Shown here: positions 12,751 through 26,089 of the stretch, piece by piece
Layout: every line of letters starts with the position of its first letter
How positions within the stretch are numbered: the stretch's first letter is position 1
Assembly (NCBI RefSeq): GCF_000220395.1
Contig: NW_004087074.1
Location: forward strand, 23,321-87,320
Direction of reading: 5' to 3'
Length of the DNA stretch: 64,000 bases
Source: Ichthyophthirius multifiliis
Taxonomy: Eukaryota > Ciliophora > Oligohymenophorea > Hymenostomatida
Translations under genes and position numbers: made by a program
The notes under the pieces: generated by a model
What the model was told of the DNA's origin: nothing
Databases searched by the model: none
What the model saw: only the letters and a program-made list of their open reading frames with translations

Positions 12751-13777
12751 AATAAATTCGATTATTTTAAATTTTTATGATGTTAATTTTTAATTATAAA
12801 TATTATTTTGATAGTGTAACTTATAAATGTATCAATTTTTGACTTTTATTTATTTTATCATTTTTAAATTATTTTTGTGTGATGTCAATATTTTTTTTTT
12901 AAATTATATATTTCAAATATAAAAATTGATTTAATAATTGATTTTTTTAAAGTATTCTAATTTATTAGGCTTCTATTTTAATGAGTTTTTATTTATATAT
13001 TTTTAAAACTAGAGTAATTCATTAAATTTTAAAGTTAAAATATTAAAAAAATTGATTGAAATAAATATATTTCAATATTCTAAATTATTATTAAATAAAT
13101 TTTATTTTAGCATGGTTTATTTTATTTACTTAAATACATAAAATGTTGATTTAAAAATAATTAATATATTTTTTTTAATAAATACTTTTTTTTTTTGCTT
13201 GCAGATTTAAAAAAGAACAATATTTTTGATTTTATATATTATTTTAAATATTTTTTTTTAGAAATATATTATATTTGCAATAAATTATTTTTTTTTTTTA
13301 ATATTTTATTTTATTATGATAATTTTTAATTTTATGTGTAACAAAAATAAAAATTTTCTTATTCTTTTCATAAATATCTTAAAAAATACTTTATTAATGT
13401 ACTATTTTTATTTATTTATATTATTTACTTACTTTTTACTATTTTATGTTTTGTATTAAATTCATCAAGATTTTTACTTAATTATATTTATTAATATATT
13501 ATTATAATCACTCCTTATAGCTAAGCTATTTTGTAACATATAATGACTTTTGTTCTAAATCTTTCTAATTTTAATTTCTAATTTTCTTTTTAGTATTCAA
13601 AAATAAATTATAATAGAAATTATTTTTATTTCATAATAAATTTTAAAAGATTTTAATTTTTAAAATATAAATATACAATATATTTATATTTTATATATAT
13701 AATACTTTGTATTTAATTTAATATAAAACTAAATGATATAAATTTATATTAATTTTAGATAAAAAGATTAAAAAAAA
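12751..13777. other. A+T-rich intergenic region
   Basis: One kilobase between convergent genes, rich in poly-T tracts. No open frame, repeat family or RNA gene was seen. Confidence 0.6.
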
Positions 13778-16700
13778 TCATAAATTTATAGGATTTTTAT
13801 TTATTGTTAAAAGCTTTTAAAGCTAATTATTTTTAAATCTAATATTTTATTAATTCCTAGCTTTTCTTCCTTCTTTTTTCTTTTGCTTTTTATGATATTA
13901 ATAAAGAATTATATCGTAATTTGAATGCTTCATATAATTTTTGAATATTTTCATTATATCGATATCCATTAGACAATATATATTTTAAATTTAATTAGTT
14001 AAATTTTCAATTTATATTTGAAAATCATCATCTAAAACTTCAACATCATTATAAATAATACTTTTCACTCTATTTTATTTTTATCTTATATCTGTAGATT
14101 GATCTATTTTTAAAAAAATAAACAAAAATTATAATTAATTTTAATTTACTTTGAATATTTTATATTTCTTAAAAAGATATATTGTTTTTAGACTTTTCAT
14201 TATAAATTTTAATTTTATTTTCATAAAAATCTAAATAGTTCAAAGTTGGAAGATTCAAATTATTTTTATATAATGTTTTTCTTCCGTGCTTACTATTTCT
14301 ATTTGTATTTGTAGTATTTTACGGCTATACTATTTTTAGTTTTTCCGGTTATTCTAATAATTATTAATCAAATTATTCTTCTTCTTATTTTTCAATAATT
14401 TTATGAAAATTAAAATTTGGTTTTATTAGATTTGACTTTTTTCTTAAACCTTAATCAATTCTTTAATAATATAAATATTTTTTTCAAAAAATTAATAAAT
14501 TTATTTTTAAAAAAATTATGAAAATAAAATTTGATGATTATAATAACAATTTAATTACAAAATTTAATAAATTCGTATTTATTTTAAATTTACTTTGTTT
14601 TAAAGCAATCTATTTTATCAAATTCTTATGAATTTATTTATATATTTGATTTACCTTATTATGGTAATGTACTTTTTTTTTTATAAAAATAAAATACTAA
14701 TTATATACATATTGGAATCAGTATATTCTGATGATTATTAAGACGAAATTTCATAATCATCATAGTCAGAATCGATTTTATATATTGATTTTTTTGACTT
14801 TTTTGTTAAATTGCTATATTAAATAGCTTTAAGTTATAATTATTATAGATTCATAATAGTCTTAAATTGTTTTTTTTTCTTTCTTTTAAAGTACTGTCTT
14901 TCAATAGTCTTAGGATCATATAAATGCCTTAGAATAATATTTGACCTTTTTGGTATGTGATGGATTAAATTACAATTATTTAATTAGTGATCATATAATT
15001 AACATGAATAACAGAAAGAATTAATAATTTAATATTACTAATTATAAATTATATTATCTTTCATATGACAAAAGTAATTATAATCTTCGGGAAATTCTTT
15101 AAGTTAATTTATAAATTCATTCGCATCTATTTTAAGAATTGTGCAAAATCCTTATGATCTAACAGATATATTTTATATTTGTTACTATGTGAAAAAATTT
15201 ATTTCATTAAAATACATTCCTTTTTTTAATGTTACCAAAACTTACACCTAATCATTACCATCTATATCTTTACCTTCTATAAAAAATTCTACTTCTCCAG
15301 ATTCTATAAAATATATTGAATAATCCTTTTTTTTATCATTACTTTAAATAATTATTTATTCTGGAGAATACTATTATTCTCTTATTATTGATATTATTTT
15401 ATATTTTAGAGAATTACTATAATTCTCATTAAATATTATAGAATGTTTAAATACAGTATGATTGGCTTCTACCATTAATTTCTATTTCAAATCTTAGTTT
15501 AATGATTCAATAATCTTTTTTTTTTTTTTTTTTCAAAAAAATAAATAAATATTTTAATTTACTTTTTATGTTATTTATTAATCATGATAATATGATTTTT
15601 TCCAAAAGTATTCTAAATATTCTCTAATTTAATGTCTTAGTTCAAAACTTACATTTTTAATTTGCATGTATTCATTTATAATTTATAATTTTTAGTTAAT
15701 AATTCTTTTTTCTTCATTAATTGAACTCATTATATTATTAATTGATGAAACACTAAAAGCGAAAATACCACAAGCAATAAGTATTGTTAATATAGATAAT
15801 TATTTTTCATAAACATTTAAAGGAGTTATATCACCATACCCAACAGTAACCATAGTAACAGTCATATAATAATATGCATGAATATATAAATCTGACCAAC
15901 TTCTGATTTCTAAATCTCTTAACCAAGATTATATTCCTCTCTATTTTTCATTTAAGCCAACATATATCCATATACATCCAAAAATATGAGAAGCAGATAA
16001 TATTATAACTATAATTTTTATAATTTTAATTTTTTATAATATTTAAAAAAAATACATAATAAACTAAACAATTGCATAATAATTGCTTCTTTTTTAGTTG
16101 TAATTGAAATTGTATAGAGTTTATTATTTATTTTAAAAAACATATTTATCTTGCTTATTAAAATTAAACTAGCAACTAAATTTTATAGAATATGCTAATC
16201 AAAATGCATACTTAACATTAGAAGAATTTATAATATAATTTCAATAAAATCATAAATAAATTAATTTTTAATATAATACATAAATATAATATTTCGTTTT
16301 ATTTCCATTTTTCCTTATGTTATGATGCCAGTATTAAATGATACCAGAATAGATAATATTTAAATTAAAATCATAAAAATATTTAAAGAATTATCTCTTA
16401 TTAAGATATTATTATCAAATTAAACTCCAAACGCGAAAAATATGGGAATTATAGTAAAATAAAAAATTATTTTTAATAGTTAAAGAATATCTTAAAAAAT
16501 TATTATTGGTGAAGTTGGATAAAACACTTATATATTTAAAAATAAATTTATTATAGTTTTAAAATAATTCTTAAATAAAATTTTGATATTATTAAGTTTA
16601 AAAGACTATTTTGTTTAATATTTTTCATAAAGATTATTTTTTAGTTTATTGGTAAATTATTCTTTTTTTATAAAATAAAAATTTGGGCTTATTAATGGAA

Positions 16701-17123
16701 GTGCTTTGTCATTTATAATTTCATATTATTATTATTAAAGATACTTAAAACGTCTATTTGAAAGATTTTTAAGTATATTTTTGCAACTTGATTGAAGTTT
16801 TATTTTTTTTAGCAATTAATAAAAATATTTCTGATTACTAGAAATTGGTTTCTCTGAAGCTTCTTCTTCTCTATTATTATTTTCTATATTTAATTCTAAA
16901 ACTTAATTTTTTTGCTTGTTATTACATTGCAACTTTAAATGTCATGAAATCGAATGTTTTAATATTTAAATTAAATATCAATGTTATTTTTATCTTTTAC
17001 ATCACAATTTTTTTCTACTAACGAAGTAGGGCTTAATGGTTCATCACCACTCAATAATGTGTTTTTTAATGCATTTGTAATCAAATTTGTCTGTATTGCC
17101 TGTAGATTTTTTATATTTTTCAT
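13778..17123 (-). CDS. Second CNBD potassium channel with CCHC zinc knuckle
   Basis: Paralogue of the channel at 1.4-4.6 kb, read from ATG 17123 to TGA 13778-13780 with several short introns in the 3' half (for example around 14110-14150 and 14480-14700). It has a soluble N-terminus (MKNIKNLQAIQTNLI), the pre-S1 SNRRFKYLQ patch, S1 near PIFFAFGVQFDN and S5 (SASHIFGCIWIYVGL). The pore is TVTMVTVGYGDITP. A C-linker and CNBD follow (YFIESGEVEFFIEGKD, MYFNEINFF). Next is a C-X2-C-X4-H-X4-C knuckle (CYSCQLYDHQLNNC, about 14970-15015), then a basic and Asp/Ser-rich tail that probably continues through further exons to ENLTNQIQNIYCLMD. Apparent one-base losses in T runs at 16030-16035 (S4-S5) and 16907-16913 (N-terminus) break the frame. 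The exon structure below 14.7 kb is inferred. Confidence 0.85.
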
Positions 17124-18686
17124 AAATATTATTTTAAATATTTTTAAGCAAAAATTTAATTTAAATTAATTGGTTATTATTGTTAATTGTATGATTAGTT
17201 AATATTTATATAACTTTATATATTATTTTTTATTTAATTTGTAAAAAATTAGAAGAGTTTAATCGTTTTACAGTTATTATTTTATGATTTATAAATTTTA
17301 AATTATTTTATAAAAATAAAAACATAATTATTTGATTAAATTTTTTAAATTTTATTTCTTTATATTATTTTATAATTATTTATTTTTTATTATTAAAATA
17401 ATTAAAATAAATTATTTTCTATTTTGTTTAATCAAAAAAAGACATATGTTTTTTCTAAATAAAATTTTAATAACTTAATTTATAAAATAAATTTTTAATT
17501 TTATAATATTTTCTTTTGTAAAGATAATAAAATATAAATTAATTAGACAATTATTATAGCCTCTTCTCCAATTTTTTTTTATCTCTTCTCTTCTATAGCC
17601 CATTTTCCCATAAATTTTTAATTTTTTATGTATAATTTTTAGCAAAAAATAATATCCCCCCCCTTCAAAAAATCATTTTTTTATTTCTGTAAAAATTAAA
17701 ATATTAGTTTATTTATATAAAAACTAATAATATTTAAAGATATTTTTTACATTAAAAATATTTAATCAATTTGTTTCATTAGAAAACATATTTATTAAAT
17801 AAATCATATTTTTTTAAAAAAGTCACTACAATTTATAAATTTTGAAACATGCCCAAAAAATAAAAAATAAATTAATTTTATTTGTACATATTACTTTATT
17901 ATTTTTTCTTTAATTTTTTTTTTAAAAGTCAATAAATAAATAGTAAAAATTGATAATTGTATTATTTATTGTTTATATATATTTTTTTTCAAATAAATAT
18001 AAAAAAATTATATTTCTTTTATATAACGATTTATCCTTTCCACTTTCCCTCAATAACCATAATTTTTCGTATTTTTATTTTGGGTAATATCGGATTTTTA
18101 TAAAATTTATTTACTAATATATAATTATTTTAAATAATAAAATATAATATATATCTTAAATATTAAAAAATCATTTGAAATCTTCTATTTTTTGTAAATT
18201 AAAGGGATTTTTTTTAAAAATACAATATTATTACTTTTTAAATTATAAAATTTGTATGATTCGCTAAATGTAGATTTTGAAATAATTAAATAAAAATTCA
18301 ATTGATACTGTTTAAATATTAGAATTTCTATAATTTAAAATAAACTTTTATTTTTAAAAAAAGATAATATAAAAATAACTTAAAAATAGAAAATTTTTTA
18401 ATATTATATTTATTATTGTAAAAATGTATGCATTTATAATATAAATTGTTTTTTTATAGTTATATTTTTTATTTAGTTTTTTATATTATTAAAGTTATAA
18501 ATAAAATGAAATATTATAAAATTTAACTATTTTAAATATTTTACAAACAAAACTTATTTGAGAAAATAAATATCTTAAAAATAATTTTCTTTAAATGATA
18601 TTTATAACTTTTATTTTATATAGGACAAATTTTTAAATTTTTTTTTTTTTTTTATTTCAAAAAAAATATATAAAACTAAATATATA
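17124..18686. other. Intergenic region with pyrimidine-rich tract and C8 run
   Basis: About 1.5 kb between the divergent-side end of the K+ channel and the 3' end of the PLD gene. Mostly A+T, but 17555-17670 has an unusual C/T-rich strand with TCTTCTCC-like clusters ending in an uninterrupted C8 run near 17656-17663. No coding frame was found. The C run is not a CCCCAA telomere repeat. Confidence 0.55.
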
Positions 18687-20919
18687 TCATTATATTAAAA
18701 TAATAACATATAATAATTGAATACACTTTTTTAAAAAAATAAAATAAAAAAAAACGACAAGACATCTTCTTTACAAAAAGCTCTCCACTGGAACAAAATA
18801 CTCTTTTTGAGATATTTTTAAGTTTAAATTTTCGTTTTTTAGAAAATCTAAAGGCAATTCAACTGCATTGCCTATTATATGGTCTTTTAATTCTTTATAT
18901 TTATCTAGTTTCCTTTCTTTTTGCCAACTTTCTATTTTAGAAATAGTCTCTAGTTAATCATCTGGATAACACCTAAAAACTTCTCTATATATTTCAGTGT
19001 TTATTTTTGTCCTCATGAATATTAAGTTTAAATTATCTTCATTTAAAGGATCTCTAGCTTATATTGAGTTCAATCCAAAATGTTCATAATATAAATTTTA
19101 TCTTAAAGTAAAGCTGAAATTTCCTACCATTACAGGTTTTTTATCCATAAAACTCGAAACTAATTTAGTGTCTTCAATCAACATCTATTATTTTTTATTT
19201 TTTATTTTTTTATTTTTATTTTTATTTTTTACAGCTATTTCAGAATCTCTAGTTCCGATCAAAGATCGGTCATTAATATTTGCACTTCCTATTATTACAA
19301 ACCTATCATCAACTATTAATAATTTTGAATGAACATAAATTATTTCACTAACAGGCTTTTTTTAATTTATTTTTTTAATTTTTCTATTTGCTTTTTTTTT
19401 ACTTAATCATTTATTGATTTGTGTGTTCTTAAACCATAAAATCTTATATATTTATAAGGATTAATGCCTTAGTTACTTAAAATTTCATAAATTGATGAAC
19501 CCCCTCTACAAATAGTATTATATTCCCAATATAATTAGCATTTCATTACTGCTGAGTTCGAATCATATACTTCTCCTTCGAATCCCTTTAATACGTATTT
19601 ATATTTTTAAACAAAAAAATATAATTTTACTGGTAATAAAGGCATAACTACACAAACAAAAAATGATGTTTATTCTTAATAAGCTTTAATAATTCTTTAA
19701 ATAAGTGCATTTGCAATTTAATTTTTAACAACATGTCCAGCTGTGCATGATATAAAAAATTGATTTTCAATATAAATAAAATGCTTAGATTAAGTAATAA
19801 GCTAAATATAAGCGATTTATATACTAAGTTCAGTATTAAAATTACTTAATCCTAAACTCCAGCTAGATCCTGAACGTAACATTTAGCATTTACAAGTTCC
19901 TGTTTTAGTATATTCAATATAATCAAAATGCATTTTCTATTTGATAATTTTCTCTTCAGTTTAAGTTTAATAAAACTATTATAAAGGAGTAGCCTTTTAT
20001 TTATTTTTTGTATACATTTAGCTCATGTTAATCGATTCTGATTATTTTGCAGTATTTTTAATTTCAAAAAAGTTAACATCTTCTTATTTCATAAACTATT
20101 AATTAATATTTTCTAATAAATCAAGTCCATTTTTTCCAGCCATATTGTCAAAAGGATTACATATATTTTATGGCTTTTAAAAAAGCTTAGAAATTGTCTT
20201 AAATTCTTTTTATCTACTTTTCGTTTTCTATGAAATAAGTTCTTTTTATTCCATAAATTAATCAATTTAGCTTAATTTACTTTAATGATATTTATATATA
20301 CTATATTTATTTAATGTATTTATTTCACCTTCATGAAATTCATTTATTTATTCTTCTTATAAATTTATTTTGAATTATTCTTTTAAAATTTAATTTATTA
20401 GTATTGCTATTATATTTTTTTATTTTTTACTTTTTTCACTTTTGATAAGACTAGCTTATGAAAAAAACATTTCGAATTGAGGTTTTTAAAAATCGTTTAT
20501 TTAGAAAAAAATATTTTTTTCTTCTTATAATTTATAGCCCTCTATATTTTTTAGAATATTGCTGTAATAAAAGTTTTATAAATTTATGTTATTATTTTAA
20601 ATATTTTTGGAATATTAAGGATAAATAATACTTTTTTAAAGTTCCTTTATATATTAATTAATTCTCAAATTTTATAAATTATCATTTTAATATTCGTATT
20701 ATTTTTATTATTTCATAAGTTTAGTTTAAACTATAAATTTAAGATTATTTAATGTTGACTTAATTTTGGTCTTCATTTTTTAAAATTTAGGTTAATTTAT
20801 AAATTCGTTAGTTTTCTAAAAGGTAAGTATTTAAAATTTATTTTATTTGTTTTTAGAATAAATATCAACCTTATAAATTTATTTATATAATATAATATAA
20901 AAAAATTATGATTATATAT

Positions 20920-20966
<47 letters not shown>

Positions 20967-22891
20967 TTAATATTATTTTTATTTAAATATATATTTAATT
21001 ACTTTTGCGAATTCCCAATATTAAACAAAATGTCTAACCATATCTTTTACTACTTCGCCTACAACCATCATTTAGATATCATGCCAAGGCATTCTAGGTT
21101 ATTTCATTCTATCTAAAGAAGTTATATGATGATGCCTTACACTTTGAAAATCTTTAATTCTAGCATTTGAATAATCAATACCTTTTTTAAATTTTAATTC
21201 ATAAAATAATATTGATATATTTTTTTAAAAAAACAAACCCGGAAAATTATATAAATTTTATTTTTCTGTTTATTAACGAAAATCTGTTAAGTCATGATTT
21301 TATGTATCATATCTTCCATAACATAAATCTATTCCTCCTAAGTATCCTATTTATTAATCAATAATTACCATTTTTTCATGATGAGACCATAAAAAGGGCA
21401 AAAGTGAATTAGGATGCCTCATAACAATTATATTAGGATGAAGTTTCATTAAATAGTGTTTAGTATGAGCTGAATCTAATGTTAAGGCAATTGCAGGTTC
21501 TTTAAAAACAATTATCATTATTTGCACGCCCTTTTCAGCTAACTTTTCAAGAATTTTATCCATTCTACTTTCTTAATTTTTTATCTTATTTTTATTTTAA
21601 AAATCACATTTTAAATATTATTTTACTTCGCCAACAGGACGAAGCAAATAATTTTCTGGAGATAACCACCAATCAGTTATGTAAACTGATTGTTTCGCCT
21701 TAATTAGATTATGATATAAATCTTTGAAGTAGTCCTATTTTAATTATTATTGTATTTCAAATAATTTTTTAAATATGATTACATGTCCATCAATAAACCA
21801 TTTGCATTCTGTGTTTGAACGTTCAGGGGCAAAAGAATCAAATCTATGTATTTCAGTGTAAGGAGAACATTATCTAGCTTAAATAATAGCGGCTAAAACA
21901 TCATAGAAATGAAATTAATTCAAGCATTCTAAATGAAGTATTCTTGATGAAGTTCTTATTACAATTCCTGCTTCTTTTCCTGTTTTGGCTTTTCCATATT
22001 CCATTTTATAGTTTTGGTCAAACATTAATATTTCTCTTATTTTTTGTTAACCATTCTTATTTCCTATTTTTTTATTTAATTTAATTATACAATGCGTATA
22101 TAAATTTATAGTACCATATGAATACATTAAACCTTCAGACGTAATTGCCAAATGTCTTCTTTACCAAGTATTAAAACATGAAAAACATTTTTTTTGAATC
22201 TACCACCACTTCTTTTTCCTATAAAAGTTTCTTTAGCTTTAAAAACACCTGAATAATCGTTTTCAGAGAGCTCGAAAAATTCCCAAAAAGCATTAGTTTA
22301 CTAAATACTCATTATATCTATTATTCTTTATAAATAAATACCTAACTATTATTAAAATCATTTATTTTTCTAAGTTTTTTTTAAAAAATATACTTTTTAA
22401 AAAACTTCTTTATCAAATAATATTTTTTGCTCTTTTATAAAAGGAAATTCTGGCAAAGAAATATTAAATTTAAATTTAGAAATTTCTTTTTAAATCTATA
22501 TTTTTTAAAAACAATATATGCTTTAAATATATTTTATTATTACTGCTTTTTCAAACTGTTTTATATCTTAATATCTTCTTCTTATTATATAATTTTAAAT
22601 AATATTTTGAGTGTACTGTCTTTTAATCTCAAAAAAATAAACTACGTCATTTAGGAATTCTTTTTTTAATTTAGGTTGAGGTTCCTTCAATTAAAGTTAC
22701 TCGATAAAATAATGCATAATTTATATCTTTACACAACGGAGCTGTATTTTTATCGGCTTTTCGCCTTATTTGTTGAATTCAGGAAAATTCACAAGCGTCA
22801 TGTATATTTCATCCTTGTTTTTCTCCTGCTATGGTAACTCTTATTATTATTTATTATTTAGTTAACTAGAATGATAAGCTGTTTCATTCAT
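18687..22891 (-). CDS. Phospholipase D with PX and PH-like regions
   Basis: PLD1/2-type enzyme that hydrolyses phosphatidylcholine to phosphatidic acid at membranes. It reads from ATG 22891 (MNETAYHSS) to TGA 18687-18689. In order: a PX-like domain ([27 protein letters not shown]); a PH-like domain ([22 protein letters not shown]); the first catalytic lobe with [13 protein letters not shown] and HKD1 [10 protein letters not shown]; an insert of roughly 300 residues; then the second lobe with [22 protein letters not shown] and HKD2 [21 protein letters not shown]. Both HKD motifs are intact, so activity is expected. Introns lie at about 20870-21002 (with a TTTA repeat), 19586-19630, one before HKD2 and one just after it. 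An A8 run (22188-22195 on +, T8) appears one base short, shifting frame in the PH region. Confidence 0.93.
20919..20969. repeat. (TTTA)n microsatellite in PLD intron
   Basis: About twelve copies of TTTA/TAAA within the predicted 133-nt PLD intron, the same motif family as in the RPS23 and ABC-transporter introns. Confidence 0.95.
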
Positions 22892-23679
22892 AGTATTTTT
22901 AAATTATTTTTATTTCTAACAGATTATTTTATAAGCAAATATAAAAAATGCTTGATAAATTTAATAAAAAAATATAGATTAAATTTATTAATAATAGTTT
23001 TTTTTTAATTATTTAAAACAAATATAAATGAGAAAAAAGCAAATAAAATAATTAAAAATATTGAAATATTAAAATTCATTCTTAAATTAAAATAATTTTT
23101 ATATCAGCTCTATAAAAATTTAATAATGCAACTTAATTTAAAGTGAATATCAAATTTTAAAAAAAAATATTATAAAAAAATCCCATTTAAAAATAATTTT
23201 TGATTGAATATATTAATTTTTTAATAAATAATAAGCAAATAATGTATATTTTATTATAAAAAAAATATTAATAATAAATAATTTATATTAGATTTTAATT
23301 ATTATATTTAAATTTTTCAAATAATTAAAAATTTAATAATTGCATTTTTTATTGTCTATTTCGTCCACAAAAAAAAAAAGTTAAAAAATTTAAAATCAAT
23401 CTATATTTGTTTCATATAAAAATATAAACTTTTATTCTCTATCTCTCCTGTATCAAAAATAATAATTTTTAATAATGGATTTTATAGTGTAGAAAATAAT
23501 AATAAAATTTAATTTTATAATATATATATAAAAAAATATAAAATAATAAATATATTATGAAAAGATATATTAAATAATTTTAAAATAGAAATATTTCAAT
23601 AAAAATATATTCTTTTATTTATATTATTTTATAATATTTATTAAAAAATATTAATAATTATTTATTTAAATTTAAGTAG
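22892..23679. other. A+T-rich intergenic region
   Basis: 5' flank of the PLD gene. A+T-rich sequence without a recognisable gene or repeat family. Confidence 0.5.
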
Positions 23680-24180
23680 ATAATTGGAAGATTGAGGGAA
23701 ATATTTTTTATTTTTGAAAAAGTAGATATTTCTAGAAATACTTTTAAAAATTAGAATTAGTAAAATTATAATGAATTCCAAAAATATATAATGGAAAAAA
23801 TTCAAGGAAATATAATTGAATTAGAAATACTTTTTATTTAAGTTATTTATATAAAATTGAACATAACTTAAATTTAAAATGTCAAATTAAATACATATTA
23901 AGAAAAAAGAACTTTTCTTAGTATTAATTATCTTTAAATTTTAGATGAGTATAAAGTAAATATTATTGATTATTCTATTGGAAACAAAATTTATATCTGT
24001 TTTAAAATATATCAATCATTTAATCTAAAACATCAATCCCAGTTATTTAACTTCTTAATTCTCTATTATTAGTAGAAAATAACTTTTCATTTAATAATAA
24101 CGAAATATTTTTATAAGTGTTTAATCATATAGAAAAGTTTATTTAAAATAACTTATAAAATTTTAGTTTTTATCTTCCTA
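23680..24180 (+). CDS. Possible coding region of unknown function
   Basis: One + frame is free of TGA for more than 600 nt and reads as varied protein in its first part (IGRLREIFFIFEKVDISRN near 23690, then NYNEFQKYIMEKIQGNIIELE). It has no convincing ATG before MEKIQGN and no clear end, and in so A+T-rich a sequence a TGA-free frame can occur by chance. It could be an exon of a gene whose remainder I cannot join, or a relic. Weak call. Confidence 0.25.
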
Positions 24181-24344
24181 ATTCTATTACATATAAATTA
24201 TAAAAAAAAATTATATGAAAATATTTTTTAAAAAATAATTATTTATAATATTTATATTTTTAACTTTTATATATTTATGAATTTTTGTTTATTTTTCTTT
24301 TTAATTAACACATATTAAATAGAAAAAGAAAAAAATATATTTTC

Positions 24345-25808
24345 ATGCAAGTGCATATAAAAAACGATTAAGATCCTGACTATAATAATATAAATGAAAT
24401 TCAACTAAATTCTTTTTCGTATATAATAAAATTAATATAATTATCATTTTCAATTAATTATTAAACTATTTAAATAATAAAAAAAGTGAAAGAAATAAAA
24501 GAGCACTTTCATCGTGTATTTTGATCAACATATAAATACTAAAAATAAATATTAATGAGCCTAAAAGTAATACTTTAAATATATTATTTCCATCTATATC
24601 TTAATTAAACAACCAATTATATGAGCTTGAATTATCTTTTCCTTTGTAAAAATAATGAAAATAAAAAAAAACATTGAATTAAAAAAAAAGTTTTTTAAAT
24701 GATGAATAAAGAAAAGAAAAAAAATTACTTTATAACCCTGATATATATATAGATCATATAATCAAATTAATAAAATAAAACAAATAGAAATTAAAAAAAA
24801 TATAATTGGATTTTTAAAGTTGGTCTTTAGTAATGGATAATATTTGCGACAAAAAAGTACAAATCCTTTGCGAAAGTTTCATATAAATAGTTAACTTGGA
24901 ATATTTAAAACTTAACTTATTTTAATGGGGTTTTTTAAATTAATTTATAACTAGATAAAGTATAGAATATATAGGAAATATTTTCGAAAAAATCTATTTA
25001 TTTCATTTAGATTTGAATTTGGGCAGATGGGGATGCACAAGACATAATACATTGGGATTAATTTGTGATTAAGATGTTAAATTATTAAGTTCTTAAATAT
25101 AAAAATAAGACAAATTAAAATATTTATGTCTTAATTTAAGAAGTTGGGGTTATAACAATTTACTTATTAGTGATTAATCTATTAGTTATTTATAAAATAT
25201 GATTTCTTAATTATAAATATTACAGTACTTGGAATTGAATTTGTATATGTGGGGATATAATAATATAAATATTAATTAAAATTCGATAAATGAACTTTTA
25301 TTAATTTTTAAAAATTCTTTTTTTAATAAATTAATGAGTTTATCAATTAATTTGAAGGGGTTTATTTTATTAAAAAAATAAAAAATATTCTTATTATTTT
25401 AATTTTAATTAGTTATTAATATTGTAATTATTCTATAATGAATTCTCTTTTTGAATAAATTAAAAATATTCCTTTACTAATGAATTTCCAATTAAATATA
25501 ACAGGGTATTAAATATATTTATAATTATATTTATTAAATTAAAAAAAAGATGGAATTAAAATAATACATTTTAGAAATATAACCTTAAATACAATTAATA
25601 TTTAATTTTAAATTGTAAATTTTTAACAAAATTAGATATTTAACTTGATAATCATTAAGAATTTTATTAATTTAATTAAAACTTTTGCAAAAATGCATTA
25701 TAAATTAAAAAGAATATTATTACCCAAATATATTATATTAAATATAAACTATAAAAATTTATTAGATAAGACATATTTATATAAGCTATAATTGAGTTTT
25801 TAATTTGA
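24345..25808 (+). CDS. Leucine-rich-repeat protein with Trp-Gly repeat signature, 374 aa
   Basis: Exons 24345-24418, 24487-24645, 24820-25359, 25413-25505 and 25550-25808 sum to exactly 375 codons ending in TGA. The protein starts MQVHIKNDQDPDYNN and consists of about seven repeats of roughly 45 residues with a consensus L-x-x-L-x-L-N-L-x-x-W-G. Examples are LEYLKLNLFQWGF, LFHLDLNLGRWGC, LKYLCLNLRSWGYNN and LQYLELNLYMWGYNN. A helical D-x-x-V-x-x-L-x-x-x-I segment lies between repeats. This is a leucine-rich-repeat solenoid of an unusual class, probably a protein-interaction scaffold. No catalytic domain, signal peptide or membrane segment is visible. Introns (44-174 nt) fall inside repeats at comparable positions. 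Function is not inferable. Confidence 0.75.
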
Positions 25809-26089
25809 AAAACAAAGAAAGTATAAATTTGCTAATAAATGTTAATTTTCAATTTTAGATATAAAATATATAAATTATATTTATATATTTTTAACTATCT
25901 AAAATAAATTATCTATTACAAAATAATATTAAAAATTCTATCTGTTATAGTTATCTATAAAACTGTATTTTAAAAAATAATTTAATATTATAAATCATAT
26001 ATAATTATTAATATTATATTTTTAAAATATAATTTAAGAATTTTTTTTAAAACAATTATTTAATAATAAAATATATTTTATTTTTTTAT

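Noticed and set aside
17656-17663. C8 run as a telomere
   Set aside because: No CCCCAA/CCCCAAA periodicity; a single run inside the contig.
22680-22860. Reading TGA as Trp genome-wide
   Set aside because: Trp in all conserved motifs (RPS23, myotubularin, PLD, kinase, ABC transporter) is TGG, and TGA ends the genes at expected lengths.
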